Part shown: in pieces, positions 36,114-48,699 of the stretch
Layout of the letters: the number at the start of each line of letters is the position of its first letter
Numbering within the stretch: position 1 is the first letter of the stretch
Program-made: the position numbers and the translations under genes
Assembly (NCBI GenBank): GCA_022702545.1
Contig: JAHRBC010000004.1
Coordinates: 3,038,001-3,102,000, forward strand
Direction: 5' to 3'
DNA: 64,000 bases
Origin: Phycomyces nitens
Taxonomy: Eukaryota; Mucoromycota; Mucoromycetes; Mucorales; Phycomycetaceae
The notes under the pieces: generated by a model
Told to the model about the DNA's origin: nothing
Databases searched by the model: none
Seen by the model: the letters and a program-made list of their open reading frames with translations, nothing else

Positions 36114-37759
36114 ATGGCCTCTCCAATCGAACTCTTGCAAAACGAAGTCAAGGCCGAACTCGGCGACTCAGTCACCATCATTGGTAATAGACTCCTTGTG
36201 CCCAACATCTTACTAACATCCAATTAGTCCTCGGTGCTTCGGGCGACCTGGCCAAGAAGAAGACCTATCCTGCTCTGTTTGGTCTTTTCCGCAACGGTTT
36301 CCTCCCCAAGAACACACAGATCATCGGTTATGCCCGCACAAACATGTCCCACCAGGACTATCTTGACCGTATCACACAGTATATCAAGCCTGAGAACAAG
36401 GAAAAGCTAGAAGAGTTTAAAAAGATCACATCCTATGTGTCTGGTCTCTATGACAAGGATGAGTCCTGGTTAGGTCTCGATGCCGCAGTTAAAAAGAGCG
36501 AGAATGAGCGCAAGATCCAAAAGGGCGACAAGCACCGCATCTTCTACATGGCACTTCCCCCTTCCATCTTTATCCCTGTCGCCAAGGGTGTCAAGAAGAA
36601 CGTGTATGGCCATGAGGGCGTCAACCGTCTGATTGTAGAAAAGCCATTCGGTATGGATTCAGAGAGCTCTTCTCATCTGGCTCATGAATTGGGTCAGCTC
36701 TTCAAGGAAGACGAGGTAAGATACTTTTGAGATTGGGGAGGAGGAGGGAGTGGATGGATGGATATTCACACCCTACGCGTCTAGATCTACCGTATCGACC
36801 ACTATCTTGGCAAGGAAATGGTCAAGAACGTGATGAACATGAGATTCGCCAACATCTTCTTTAGCAATGTCTGGGACCGCAATTACATTGACAATGTCCA
36901 GATTACATTCAAGGAGCCCTTTGGCACCGAGGGTCGTGGTGGCTACTTTGATGACTTTGGCATCATCCGTGACGTGATGCAGAACCATCTTCTCCAGGTG
37001 CTCTCGTTGATTGCCATGGAACGTCCCATCTCCACCGACGCAGAGGCCATCCGTGACGAAAAGGTCAAGGTGCTCAAGTGCATTGCCCCAATCACTCTCG
37101 ACAATGCCCTGTTGGGCCAGTATGTGGCTGCTGATGGTAAGCCTGGCTATCTTGAGGATGAGACCCTGAAGAACAAGGAGAGCCGTACTCCTACCTTTGC
37201 TGCTCTTGCCTGTCACATCAACAACGAACGCTGGGACGGTGTGCCCTTTATTCTCAAGGCAGGTAAGGCCTTGAATGAGGCCAAGGTTGATGTGCGTATC
37301 CAGTTCAGAGGCGTACCTGGCAATCTGTATGGTGGATCTGCTCGTAATGAGCTGGTTATGCGCATTCAGCCCAATGAAGCTGTCTATATGAAATTCAACA
37401 ACAAGCAGCCAGGTCTGTCCTACCAGACTATACAGACTGACCTTGACCTCTCCTACCACAAGCGTTACACTGATCTGTCTATCCCGGATGCTTACGAGTC
37501 GCTTATTTTGGATGTCTTGCGCAACGACCACTCCAACTTTGTCCGTGATGATGAGCTAGAGGCAGCCTGGAAAATATTTACCCCACTGCTTCACAAGATT
37601 GATCGTAAGGATGATGATCTGGAAATCAAGACCTATCCCTACGGCTCCCGTGGTCCAGCCGAGCTAGATGAGTTTGTAAAGTCCCACGGCTATGACCGTA
37701 CCAATGTTCACTATGACTGGCCCCACCAGAGTGTCGCTTCTCTTTCCAACAAGCTTTAA
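36114..37759 (+). CDS. ZWF1: Glucose-6-phosphate 1-dehydrogenase
   Basis: Three exons: 36114-36183, 36228-36715 and 36785-37759, phases matching, 510 residues, the normal length. It oxidises glucose 6-phosphate with NADP+, the first step of the oxidative pentose phosphate pathway, in the cytosol. The NADP-binding loop [10 protein letters not shown] (26-35) is encoded right after intron 1. VEKPFG and the active-site signature RIDHYLGKE (189-197) are intact, as are the structural stretches [15 protein letters not shown] and [14 protein letters not shown]. Codons are strongly biased to C-ending forms, as expected of a highly expressed gene. The minus-strand 252-codon frame at 36,773-37,531 is its shadow. 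Confidence 0.97.
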
Positions 37760-38146
37760 GGTTGAAAGTATCTGTGCATATTTTTCACCCTTTGAGTTTC
37801 TATTTTGCTTTTCTCTTTAAATTTGCATTCCATTGTATACATCCTATATCCACCTCCCTACCCTTTTCTCTTATACAGACCAACATTCATATATATATAA
37901 ATATAAATATAAATATAACTAAATAAATAAATAAAAAAACATCTTTTCCTTTTCTCTTTTCTTTTTTGCAAACACTGTATGTTAGTTAATCAGGCAATAA
38001 TGAAAAGGAGAATGTATAAAAGTAAGAGAGCATATACACAAATTCACAATGGTATCATAAGAAATATAAATAATAATAAAAATAATAAGAAAAAATGTGG
38101 GGGAATTGAAACAATAGATATGGGCATAGAAAGATAATCGAGAGGG
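37760..38146. other. Convergent 3' intergenic region (G6PD / disordered protein)
   Basis: Tail-to-tail spacer with pyrimidine-rich and AAATA-repeat sequence (about 37,900-37,935) and AATAA-type signals on both strands. No gene is seen. Confidence 0.5.
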
Positions 38147-40034
38147 CTAGCGGTACCATTTGGCAGCCGGCTCTCTTTCCTGGGTCTTTCGAAGTTGAGA
38201 AGGCTTGGATGGTCTAGGTGAAGGTGCTCTTGAGATGGCAGGCGGGCTGTCGGGTCTAGGCTGAGCACGAGTATATGCACTGGTGGGCGATACAAGTACG
38301 GGTGGAGACGATACTTGGGATAGAGTACGCATCAATGGAGGCGGTCGTCTAACGATATTTGGCGGTGATGCCGTTACTGTCATTGTGGTCGCCCTCTGCC
38401 GTGTTTTTGCTGACAGTGGCTGTGGCTGTGGCTGCGTCTGCGACTGTGGGTGGAGGCGGGCTGCAGGGCGGTCGTGGCCGTCTGACCCCCGTCGTTCAAC
38501 TGGCCGCTGGGGGACGCTTGGAGGTGACCATGACCGGCGATACAGCCTTGCCTTTTCCTTGCCTATATATGTTGATCAGTCAGCAGCCCCCCACTGAGAC
38601 TAGCCATTTTACCTTTGTCTTCGTCTGGGATATCTAATTGGTTGGTTTGGTAGTTTGTAAGCACTTTGCCAGAAAGCTTTGTCTTTAAAGCAACTGCAGT
38701 CTGGGCATGGTCGATCAAGTCCTGCAACATCGTCCGTAGCCGTCCAAAGGTTGGGTCGTTTTTGATTTCCTCCTCAGTCAGCTCTCCGGGTGGACCACCC
38801 TCTTCCTCAGGCTAGATTGTAAACATTAAGGACATGACTCCATCTTGGGTAAGTTATCTAGTTAGTTACCTCGCCACTCATCTGCTCTGAATCAGGCGTA
38901 AGTGGCCCCTCATTCCTACCCCCCAAAGGTCAGTAAGAGCCCTAAAGATCGCCAATAACTTACTCTACCAGTCGCTTCTGGAGATCCAATATCCTCTCTG
39001 TCTGCCTCCGGACAGTGGCCTCGAGAGTGGTGTTGAGGGTCAGCAAGGAAGCCTTTTCAATCTCGAGATCTGCAATCTATATATATAAATACATATATAT
39101 ATATTTATACAACACAGATGCCACCATACCCCTTGTCAATTTTTAGGGAATGAAAATCAACCCCCCCTCCCATCCCTCCCCTTCCCCTTCCCCTCTTCCT
39201 TCTTCCTCTTCTCGTCCTTCCAAAAAAAGAAGGACTTTTTTTTGCTTATAGACCCACGCTCCCCTTTCCGTTGGATACCTTGCGGTGCATTCTAGCCTCG
39301 TCCAGCCAAGCCAAATGATCGTCTCCTTCGCCTTTGGATACAAACTCACCCCTGCCATTCATAATCGTCCCGTGCTTGATCCTGGCCACCACCTGCGTCG
39401 CCACTTCCTCTTCACCGGATGAAGCAGACACACGGTTACCAACCGTAGAATCATCATCGGTGCTGTGGTCATCATTATCCACATTTTCATCGATATCGTC
39501 AATATCGTCAATATCGTCAATGTCTATATCCACATCATCATCATCTGTATCTCCATCGATGCTGTCATTCAATTCATCCGCCGACTCGGCCACACGACTA
39601 TTATTACTGCGATCACCTAGGAATACCTCTCTTCCAGGCACTGAAAATGAGGACAGCACAGACAGTCGAGAGAGGTTGGAGAAACTGCGTGGTCGTTGCA
39701 TAAATCGCTGTGAGACCGTCCCAGACGACGCAGGAGAGTTGGTATTCTGTTGAAAGGGCTGTGGTTGTTTTGTATATTGGTTCCATGGCGATGGCGCTGT
39801 GTGGAATAATGGGAATCCAGTGGCAAAATTAGAGGGATTTAGGATGGTTGGTGGAACACGAATGTTGTTTGGACTGGACGGAATGGACGGCAGACTTATA
39901 GAAGACGCAGTTGAGGACGAATGAGAAGGGTCGTTTGGGTTTGTGAGATGAGGACGCTTGAACTGAAAGAATGGTGAGGATGGACGGAGGATGTTGATTG
40001 CCTTTGGTGGAGGGGAAGTCTTTTCCTCAAGCAT
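38147..40034 (-). CDS. Low-complexity protein with short coiled coil, function unknown
   Basis: Five exons: 40034-39279, 39076-38964, 38915-38870, 38811-38613 and 38562-38147. Introns are 202, 48, 58 and 50 bp; phases match and give 509 residues. Residues 1-140 are Ser/Pro/Asn-rich. Around 170-200 a run of Asp/Ile repeats (DIDDIDDIDD) gives a strongly acidic block. Residues 230-330 are helical and include LEIEKASLLTLNTTLEATVR and DLQKRLVE, a probable coiled coil. The C-terminal 130 residues are basic and Pro/Ser/Gln-rich. I do not recognise a family; a cytoskeletal, signalling or chromatin adaptor would fit but is a guess. The first intron contains a long purine/pyrimidine tract. The ATG at 40,034 is the first in-frame start. 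Confidence 0.75.
39478..39535 (-). repeat. Coding 9-bp tandem repeat (Asp-Ile/Asp)
   Basis: On the plus strand atatcgtca recurs three times in a row and continues imperfectly, encoding DIDDIDDIDD on the minus strand. This is a likely length-variable site within the acidic block of the 509-residue protein. Confidence 0.6.
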
Positions 40035-40339
40035 GTTGGATTGAGGAAAGACCACTTGTCAAGAGCGATAATAAAATAAAAATAACAATAAAATATTTGG
40101 CTCTCTTTTTTTTTTCCTTCTTTTTTGGTGCCAATATATATATATATTTATATTTATATATTTATATTTATATTAAAAAGTGTCTACACATATAAATACT
40201 TAGGCACACATAAACACACGTACACTCACACATTCACTCTCTCTCTCTCACATAAACACACAAACACGCACACCAACAGTATGTAATTATCTTTGGTGGT
40301 AACTGGGGCAGGAGAGAGTCAAAGCAGTTTAGAAATGGC

Positions 40340-40376
<37 letters not shown>

Positions 40377-43300
40377 GAGTTGGTTCTGAATAGAAAGTAT
40401 TGCAACTGTATTTATAAAAAAAAGTATTTAATTATTATTTATTATTGAAAATCAAGTCAGTATACTTGATTACAATGATAAAATACAAAACCTCACACTT
40501 ACTCTTGACCGTCCATATTGAGTCTCCACTAGACCCTTTTTAACTCTCTCTTTTTTACATTGTCTTTTATTCACACTCACAAGCAATCTTAATGCGGCCA
40601 ACTGCTTGAGACAAATGGGCAAATTTGGGCCATCTATTTATTTCCGATGCCTATTGTCCCACCATTTTGTCTTGATCAAATACCTCTTTTATTATCCTCG
40701 CCCACGAGGTGCTTCCCTTTACAATTATACACATATATATATATATAATATATAATATATCTTTAAATTTCAATTATCAATTATCAAGATCCTTGATCTG
40801 TTTGAAATAATTCACACAATAAAAGCATTATTCCATGGAAATTCATTAATCTATTCTACCTGGTCAGAGAGCCTTGTGTGACCATGACTTTGAGATACAC
40901 CCGAAACAACCCTTTGAGTGGACAGCAATACATTAGTTATATTTACCTAGAGACTCTCTCTAGGACCAGTCTTGCCTGTGAAAACCATACAATTGGAATC
41001 AGACGTCATTATTGATCTACTTTTGCATCTTACTTGTCGCATGCGCTTTTAGTCTCATTTTTGCATGCGCTTTGATTTAGAGATATTTTGAGTCAAAATA
41101 TCGGAAAAACCATCGATGTACCAAGATGCCTTCCGGGACATTTCAAGACACCAAAAATTACAGTCTGTCTTTTGGTATTTCCCCACAAGTATAAAAACCA
41201 ATCCTGGAAATCTCTTTTGAATATTTTAGCTCTGGAAATATCAATCAAGACCTGTACCTGACTAGCACGAATGATTCCAATTACATGTTTATAACCAATG
41301 TCCAGTAGCGAATGAAATCAATTCATTAGAATACAAAAATCTAATTTTTAAGCATCTTTTTTTTAATACCTTTGAATATCTGGGTCAGATATCTAATTAC
41401 AGTGCCTTTTCTTTTTTCTTTGTAAAAGGCTGGGTAGTCTGTTTGGTTATTTTAATTGCTATTTGGCTGTTGAGAATCACACTATTTGTCTCTAGGTATT
41501 CAATCGGCGTGCATTAATTATGTACAGAGGGGATCTCAGTTTATTCTCTGTGTTGATGATTTTTAAACCACGGAATTTAATACTTGTTAAAATATTCATT
41601 TCAATCGAATCCAATTGTACAATAATAACATCTCTATTTTATTATGTCTAGGCACACTTGGGCAAAATAGACTCAATAGTCAATCATTTGGGGCTCTTGT
41701 TGTATCGAAACGCTCTTTATTGGGCACCATGTCCTAATGAGCGATGGTGTATATGCATCTGTTTTTGCAATATTCCAAAAGGTGTTTTGTACCTATTGGT
41801 GTTTTGGAATCTAATGCCCATTCAAAAAAAAACAAAAGGTTGATTTTATATATAGCCTACAGGGCTTCTGCTCTTTCTTTCTTTCTTTCTTTCTTTCTTT
41901 TCTTTTCTTTGACTTGGCGTTTATTCTACAGACGATTAACAATAGTACCCATTTTGTTAAACAGAGAGGGTCAGGGGGGCATGTTGTTGATAAAGACCTG
42001 TTCGCCATCAAAACAATTCACACGCATACGAAATTCCTAATAAACAAGTCTCTAAAAGCATGTACTTTGGTCATTCAGTGGTAAAGGGAATTAGAAATAT
42101 TGGTATCGAGCCATGCAGAAAAGTTGCCCTGGTTTGCTATATAGAAATACTAGACTTGTTGTTTCTTTGGCTAGGTATCGAGTGTCTTTGCTGTTGATGC
42201 GAGACGGTTTAAAAGACATAGCTGCTCATTGTGGCTATTTGCCAAAAATGTAGTGCACAGTTTGAAATCACTTGATAAAGAATAAGCTGTTTCTTTCAAT
42301 TATACCAATGAGAACTCTTATTGCTATTCTAACCAAAGTGGTAGAAAACTTCTGCAAGAATCTGTAAATATCAATGTTTCTCGTACTGTCTACGAGTTTA
42401 TTGAGGCGCAATGCAATATTCCCAATTAACTCCCCATACCTAAAACCATGTCCGAGCAAGCAGCAAAGTGCATTAGTGTTATTGAGCCCAATAGTAACAA
42501 GCCAACTACTCAATACCTTTGTTCTTCTGGACAAACAACTTTAACTGGCTTGGCTGCTGATGACAAATGTTTAGGTATTGGCTAGAATTTGTTTGATGAT
42601 CAACTGATACATTGGATGTTCTATTGGCAGTATAGTAACAAGGGTTGACAGGCAAATTTTGTCTTTTACACCATCGTACTCGGCATGGTTATTTACAATC
42701 ATTGCCTTTGTTTGCAGTGAATCTTGGCGTCTTGTCTAGGAACCAGACTGGATTATTCAAAGCCTCCCCCCCTGGGATCTTTCCAGTCTTGAATTTGGTC
42801 TTTGGGAACTCGACCCCGGATTCTTGGCGAGGTGCAGAATAGACGGTCTGATTTATCTTGTGCTATTGGCTACCAATATTGAGGTTGGCAATGAGGTATC
42901 ACTAGTACGCCTAAACCCACATTCTCCTTGCAGGTGTTTCGCACCACCTGTGGAACAAACGAAAGGTCCCCCCCCCCCCTTTTTTTTTTTTTTTGGACAA
43001 TATTTGTTTGAAGGCGTCCTGAATGAATGACGGTGTGTGAGTCCTCTTGTCAGCCTCAATATATTTAGCAGCTGTTGTAGTGACCTACAGATCCACCTAC
43101 TTATTTACCATTTTTCATTTGTCTGTAATCTAGCCAAGCCATCATGCAAGAGACTTTTTGTTTCCAGGCTGATTTATTCTGAATGCATTTGTCTAGATGT
43201 TGTATACTCTGGATATTTGGTTTTTCTCAAGTGAATTTGTGATCCACATGTCGTTTTATTGACCCAAGAGACTTAAAGAAAATAGTTGATTCAGCTCCAT

Positions 43301-44481
43301 CTGGCTTGGACACCATAACTATCAAATTGCCGAGATTTGTATTTGTATTTTTATTTGATTCGATTTGATTTGATTTGATTTGATTTCTTGGGAAGGGGAG
43401 CTTACAAAGGTTCCATGTTTGATTTAAATCATCGCAATATCAACGTTGGTATCATAATGTATTCAATGGTAATGTCATTGGCATTGATTTATGGTATACA
43501 TGTTGTGCAACTCTGGATGTAATACCACATTGAGAAAATGGTGAAGAAAACGCAGCTGCAATCATGTTATAATATAAAGCCGGAAAGAGTTCCAAGACGA
43601 CCAACGATATTTACATGATCCCTTGAAGAAACTTGCTCATTGATTTTTAAAGGGTATAAAGGTTAGTCTAGGAATTACAAGGTTGCTCGAATTGCTTGTC
43701 TTTAAATGTTTAAATCAAATCGATTCAATGTCTATATAAATTGGAGCAAATGTTATAAAGATATTCATCTGGCTGTTGTAGCTTGTAAAAACAATTTATA
43801 TATATATATATATATATCCAAGAAATTCTTGACAAGGCAAGATTATGGTGCCAAACTTTATATACCAGATCAATTATTTGGATATACCCGTCGATAGTAT
43901 TTTATCCATATATATATATACTTATATATATTTATATATAACATGGCTGTATTCGAATCAGTGAATAAGAATATCTTGGCCACAATATCTCTTGCTTGGG
44001 GAATATACAAACTAGGCATAAGAATATTAGAAAGCAATTTGTTAATGGACCAAGGGTACGGAAATCATTGGCTTGTAAGACACTGTCTAGAAATTAAAGT
44101 CAAAATAAGAAACTAATCAAGCACCCTAATACACGATTATCAAGCTACAATAGATAGTGAATATATTGCTTTATTTTTGGATCAAATGGCATTGTTGGAC
44201 AATATACTCCTCTGCACAACATCAACTCCAAGAATAGCGACCTTGGTTTTGAATTAACTAAAAAGCACTACTAACTTTTTTTAAAAAGACTAAAATAAGA
44301 AATATAAAAAAGATTATATACATTCCACAGCTTAGCATTGGGTAACGTATTACATGACGGTGATGACCATATATAAATCACTTGCTTTTGGCTGCAAATC
44401 TATTTAACATGTCCTACACAGCTCTCTTTCTGTTTTTGTTTCCCTCTTCTTCTTCTTACTGGATTCTAGCTAATAGGTCTA
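40035..44481. other. 4.4-kb gene-poor region
   Basis: AT-rich. Simple repeats include CA/CT runs at 40,205-40,275, a long AAT array (about 40,339-40,374), a CTTT array (41,876-41,910) and a GATTT array (43,353-43,386). Minus-strand frames around 42,270-43,060 (for example LNKLVDSTRNIDIYRFLQKF) and short plus-strand frames look like debris of a decayed element, but I could not assign a family. No intact gene is supported. Confidence 0.4.
40339..40374. repeat. (AAT)n microsatellite
   Basis: About twelve uninterrupted AAT units in the 5' flank of the 509-residue protein gene. Confidence 0.9.
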
Positions 44482-45330
44482 ATGAGTTCTGAATTGCAGA
44501 CCGACCGAGATTTCGTAGCAGCCGGATCAACCTACTTTGAGTTTGGATTAACTACCGCTATATTGAGCGCTCTTATAATCGTCAGTGCCTTTGTTCAGTT
44601 TAAAAATTATGGCCACAAGCACCTCTACATCCCTGTTATTGCGGCTGCCACTTGTTATTTGATCAATGGGTGTCTAGCCGCCACTGTCGGCCAAATTATC
44701 ACCACCACCATAGCTGATCAAGAGCCCTGGACCTTTCAGGATCTGACCACCCGAGAACTCTTGCGTGATTTCTTTAGCGATTCTTTTGCACCAATTTCCT
44801 GGCTGATCGTGTTCGAAACCTATCGTCTTATCGTAGTCCCATCGAGTGTCGAATCGCCCGTGCTAGCAAACGAAAATAAGAAATGGAGTGCGAGTATGAT
44901 CAGTACCTACCTCGCATACCTATGGATTGCCCTGTTGCTTATCTGCGAAGTTGTGGGCCTCGTAAGTCTAAGCCAACTTCCTGCCGGATCTCCTGAAACA
45001 CGCGTGTATCAACAATTGGCAACATCAGCCAAGATATTTCTCTTTACTTCCTTTGGTCTCTGGTTACTTCCTGTACTTTCCATCATACAAGCCAAGATCT
45101 CATCGCGTTGTGTCCGACCATTCATTTCAACATTTGGCGCCTACCAGTTCTTATTATTTCTGGTGGTTATCGGACGTACCATGAAGATGCTCAGTTTAGC
45201 GACCTTTCGACAAACTTATCGAACGATCGAATTTGCCTTTGTCGACATATTTGGTTTAATTGGGCTCTCGTTTGTAATCATGTTTGGCCACACTTGGACA
45301 AGATCAAATCCAAATGTTAAATTGGTGTAA
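44482..45330 (+). CDS. Integral membrane protein with about seven spans, unknown
   Basis: A single exon of 282 residues. Hydrophobic segments lie at about 20-40, 48-70, 100-117, 140-165, 185-208, 217-238 and 248-268, giving seven likely spans with short loops and a C-terminal tail of about 13 residues. The layout resembles small fungal seven-span families such as RTA1-like proteins, but I do not see their signature clearly enough to name it. The coding composition and length argue that it is a real gene. A pyrimidine-rich leader (tctttctgtttttgtttccc) precedes the start, as in other expressed genes here. It stands alone between two gene-poor regions. Confidence 0.7.
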   Translation: MSSELQTDRDFVAAGSTYFEFGLTTAILSALIIVSAFVQFKNYGHKHLYIPVIAAATCYLINGCLAATVGQIITTTIADQEPWTFQDLTTRELLRDFFSDSFAPISWLIVFETYRLIVVPSSVESPVLANENKKWSASMISTYLAYLWIALLLICEVVGLVSLSQLPAGSPETRVYQQLATSAKIFLFTSFGLWLLPVLSIIQAKISSRCVRPFISTFGAYQFLLFLVVIGRTMKMLSLATFRQTYRTIEFAFVDIFGLIGLSFVIMFGHTWTRSNPNVKLV

Positions 45331-48019
45331 TGGTTTCCCAGCCCAATCAGATCATCTCATAATTCATACTATTATTTATATACAAAAAAAAAGGGGGAGG
45401 GGAGAAGATTAAGCAAGTTACAAGGCAATGCAGTGAGGATTCGTTGTCAACGAACGAGAAAAGAGAAATGGAGTAGAGTCATGAATTCGCTCGAGATCAA
45501 GCATTGATGCTATAATTTTATTCTCTCTTGATTGTGGAAACCAAACTCATCACAAGTGCTGGTATACATGTGAATATATATATATATATATATATAGTAG
45601 TATTACTTTAAAACAACATCAACTCTTTTATAAACCTATTATAATTCTCTTGCCATCAATCCAATGTATTTTTGTATTTGTATCATGTAATCCAAGTATA
45701 GCGTCTTGGCCCAAGAAGAAGACAAAATAACATATAGTGATCAAAGAACAAGTAATTTTCAGCAACGAAAATTTTTTGGATGAGCAAGATGAAAGGCAGT
45801 AAATTTGGGTATACAAAGACTGATAAGATATTAAAACGAGTCATATACCCAGGTCTTATAGCCAGGTCCTTTTGGTTACTCGTTGAATCTAGAGAAATAG
45901 AGAGTATCTTTTTGACTGAATGTTGTGTCAAAGGAATGCAGCATATCAGAAACATTAGCAATAATAATGCTACAGTACAAAAGACAAGAAGTAAAGAACT
46001 CGGTTGCCTTTAGAAAATTCCGTGAAACCAATCTTTTGCAACTTTACAGAAATATCTAGTAAACCCTTTTTTTTTAAAAAAAAAAAAAAAAAAAAGAAAA
46101 CCCCCAAATGCCTGTAGCTAATTAAAGAAAGAACTATCCATTTGGTATTATGAAAGAAATGGTCGTGCTTTGAATAGACATGACTATGGTACATGTCATA
46201 AATAAAGTTACCAAATGTCAATGCAAGTATTTGGGCAATGATTCAAAGGAAACCATTGTTTATGCTCGAAATAAGGCTTTTATTAAACCTTGGAAAATAG
46301 TTTCCAATGTTTTGAGCGTACAAAACAATATTTTCAGCAGTTTTATTCTGGGTACTCTATGGTCTAGTTGAAACTGCTAATATGATTACTAAAGGTGGTA
46401 ATAAAAACAAAAAAGAGTTGGTCATGTCTTTATATTGTAAAACTAGATACTGAACCGGTCCTTCTTTTGCCAAAGGTAATAATGGTATTTTTATCAAGAG
46501 GCTATTTGAGAAAAAAAAGTCTCTCATGGTTTGATATTTATTGACTAGCGAGAATATATATATAAACTAACCTATTCTAAATCATAGTTATCATGGGTTT
46601 TGCTTCACTGGTATCTATGTTGTGGTATATGATCTCTTTTGTTTTTTGGTAGTACCTTGCAGGATAATTAGCATTGACAAAACAACAGTTTTTCATATTA
46701 ATTTCACAAACATCAAAGCCTTGTAGTATTCATCAACTGAGAACCACAGATGACCATATTGTAGCATATAAAATGATCAGGAACATTACTTTGTCACTTG
46801 ACTATACAAAAGGACGACACAATGGCTACAACCAGTCTTTCAAACCATCTCGTTTCTTCTCTAAACTTTTGATCCACAGGTCAATATATGGTAACAGGCC
46901 ATAAATACCATTATTCATGCCTCTATATTTGAATGCATGATTGGTAACCCATAATAACTTTCTTGACTTTTTTTTTCTATTTTGGGTACTTGAAACTTGC
47001 TATGGATTGCGTTCCATGTGGCCTATTAATAATTTATTATTTTTATACATATGATATATACTTGTTTCTAGATACTTAAATAGTTCACAAAGAGTTTATT
47101 AATTATTTCCAGAAATACTTGCGGAATACTTTGTATAGACTTGTAAGAGTCAACTTATTTGTTATTCCTTTATTATAATTTTTTCTTGATAAATGTGTAC
47201 AACTTATTCAAAATATATCAAATCTTTGCAACTTTTCAAGGAAAATATACAGCTTTTTTTACATGTTTTTATCAGAACAAACTATACATGTATAAAGCCG
47301 AAAATATTAATGATAGATATTAGATATATATTTATGTTAAAACACGGTTTATCGAAAAGTTTAATAATGAGTATGAGATTAATAACTTCTTTAAGCTCTT
47401 GGATCCAATTTGTCATTGACATGCAATGCAATTTTACAACTATTTTAAATATTTCTTTCTTTCTTTTTTTCATTCTTTTTTGTAGTGTACGAACCAAACA
47501 GTGTTTTTGTGGGCTTTACTTTAATGGCTCTCGACTTATGTTTCGATTATGACAGTATATCAACTATTGGCCTCAGTTCATGGCTGTCAACAGGCCATGT
47601 CATAACAGGAAGATTCGCCTTTTTGTAATATTTAACACCAAACTCTTATGACAGAGTGCATTGTGTTTTTTTTTTTGGAAAGTTAATTATACATGTTTCC
47701 TTTTAATGCTTAAAAATCAGGGCATGAAATCACATTTCAAGAGACTTGGGTACTTGTGCTGATTTAGTGTACCATCAACAATTATAAGCCTCCCCGTACT
47801 TCAACTCAAATATACACCCCCCCCCCATGCCATCACTGAATCCCCTCAACCTTAAAATTCAGATACTACTTGGTCTCTCTCGATATTTTGTCTAGTTGTG
47901 TACTATACGCAAACATTTCCAACTCTTGGTAATACCGTGGATCTGGACTTAACACTCTAGATCACTCGATTCCATTGCTGATTGCTATGATGAGCCCTCA
48001 TTTGGAAACTTTGACCAAT
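45331..48019. other. 2.7-kb gene-poor region
   Basis: Simple repeats include a TA run at about 45,576-45,595 and a T/A homopolymer stretch at 46,068-46,095. Open frames are short and AT-biased. Between 47,770 and 48,019 the sequence may be the decayed 3' part of the Tc1 element whose start lies just to the right. Confidence 0.4.
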
Positions 48020-48436
48020 TTATTTTATACTTTTTTGTGGCAAAGATCTTTTGGAAACTCCATGAGACCTTTTCCCGAGTTTTTTCAAATACTTTCGCAC
48101 TGCATCCCTCTTGATTGAAATACCTGATGATGTCTGAAGTTCATCTGTAATGGTGTCCAAGGTTGCAGTCGGATCCTTGCGCACAATGTTATTCAGAGAT
48201 CTAAGATCACGATCTTTTAAGAGACAGGGCCTTCCTTGACGTTTCTTAACAAGGGCAGTTCCGGTCTTCTTTACTCTCTGCATTGTTCCTTTCACCGTAG
48301 TATAAGGTATTTCATATCGACGCGCGATCTCGGCCATAGTTGTACCAGAGTCAAAGGCACCGACAATCTTGCCTTTCATGTAATCTGAGAGTTCAGTCTT
48401 CTTTTGATCGGTTTCATTAATGGTTTTATCAGACAT
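48020..48436 (-). mobile_element. Tc1/mariner transposase N-terminal part (truncated)
   Basis: An open frame of 138 residues that matches only the paired DNA-binding half of a Tc1-type transposase. The first helix-turn-helix reads DYMKGKIVGAFDSGTTMAEI then ARRYEIPYTTV; GRP linker follows (KKRQGRP), then the second HTH with LDTITDELQTSSGISIKRDA and VRKYLKKLGKRS. A full transposase would be about 340 residues with a DDE core. The core is absent in this frame and only degraded sequence follows. It could still bind transposon ends, so it might act as a repressor or be co-opted, but no evidence shows expression. Confidence 0.7.
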
Positions 48437-48699
48437 TAGAAGGATTGAATAAGAATAAGAATGAGAATAAAAATAAAAAAGTAGGTGATTTTACTCAGTT
48501 TCTCCTAATTAGGAAAGTACGGTGAGATAGTCAAGGTCAGTATATAAGCACACAATGGCTCCAAGCCCAAGGTTCGTTTTTGAAAATAGTCCAAATTCGC
48601 TTTTGTTTTTAGTAAAATTCGCATTGGTCAAAGTGAAGTTTGCACTTTTATTAACAACTTGAATACCTTTGAGGCCCTCAAAGCAATCTGTTTAATTGA

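Noticed and set aside
36773..37531. 252-codon open frame on the minus strand
   Set aside because: It lies fully within the main exon of glucose-6-phosphate dehydrogenase. It is an antisense shadow caused by that gene's strong codon bias.
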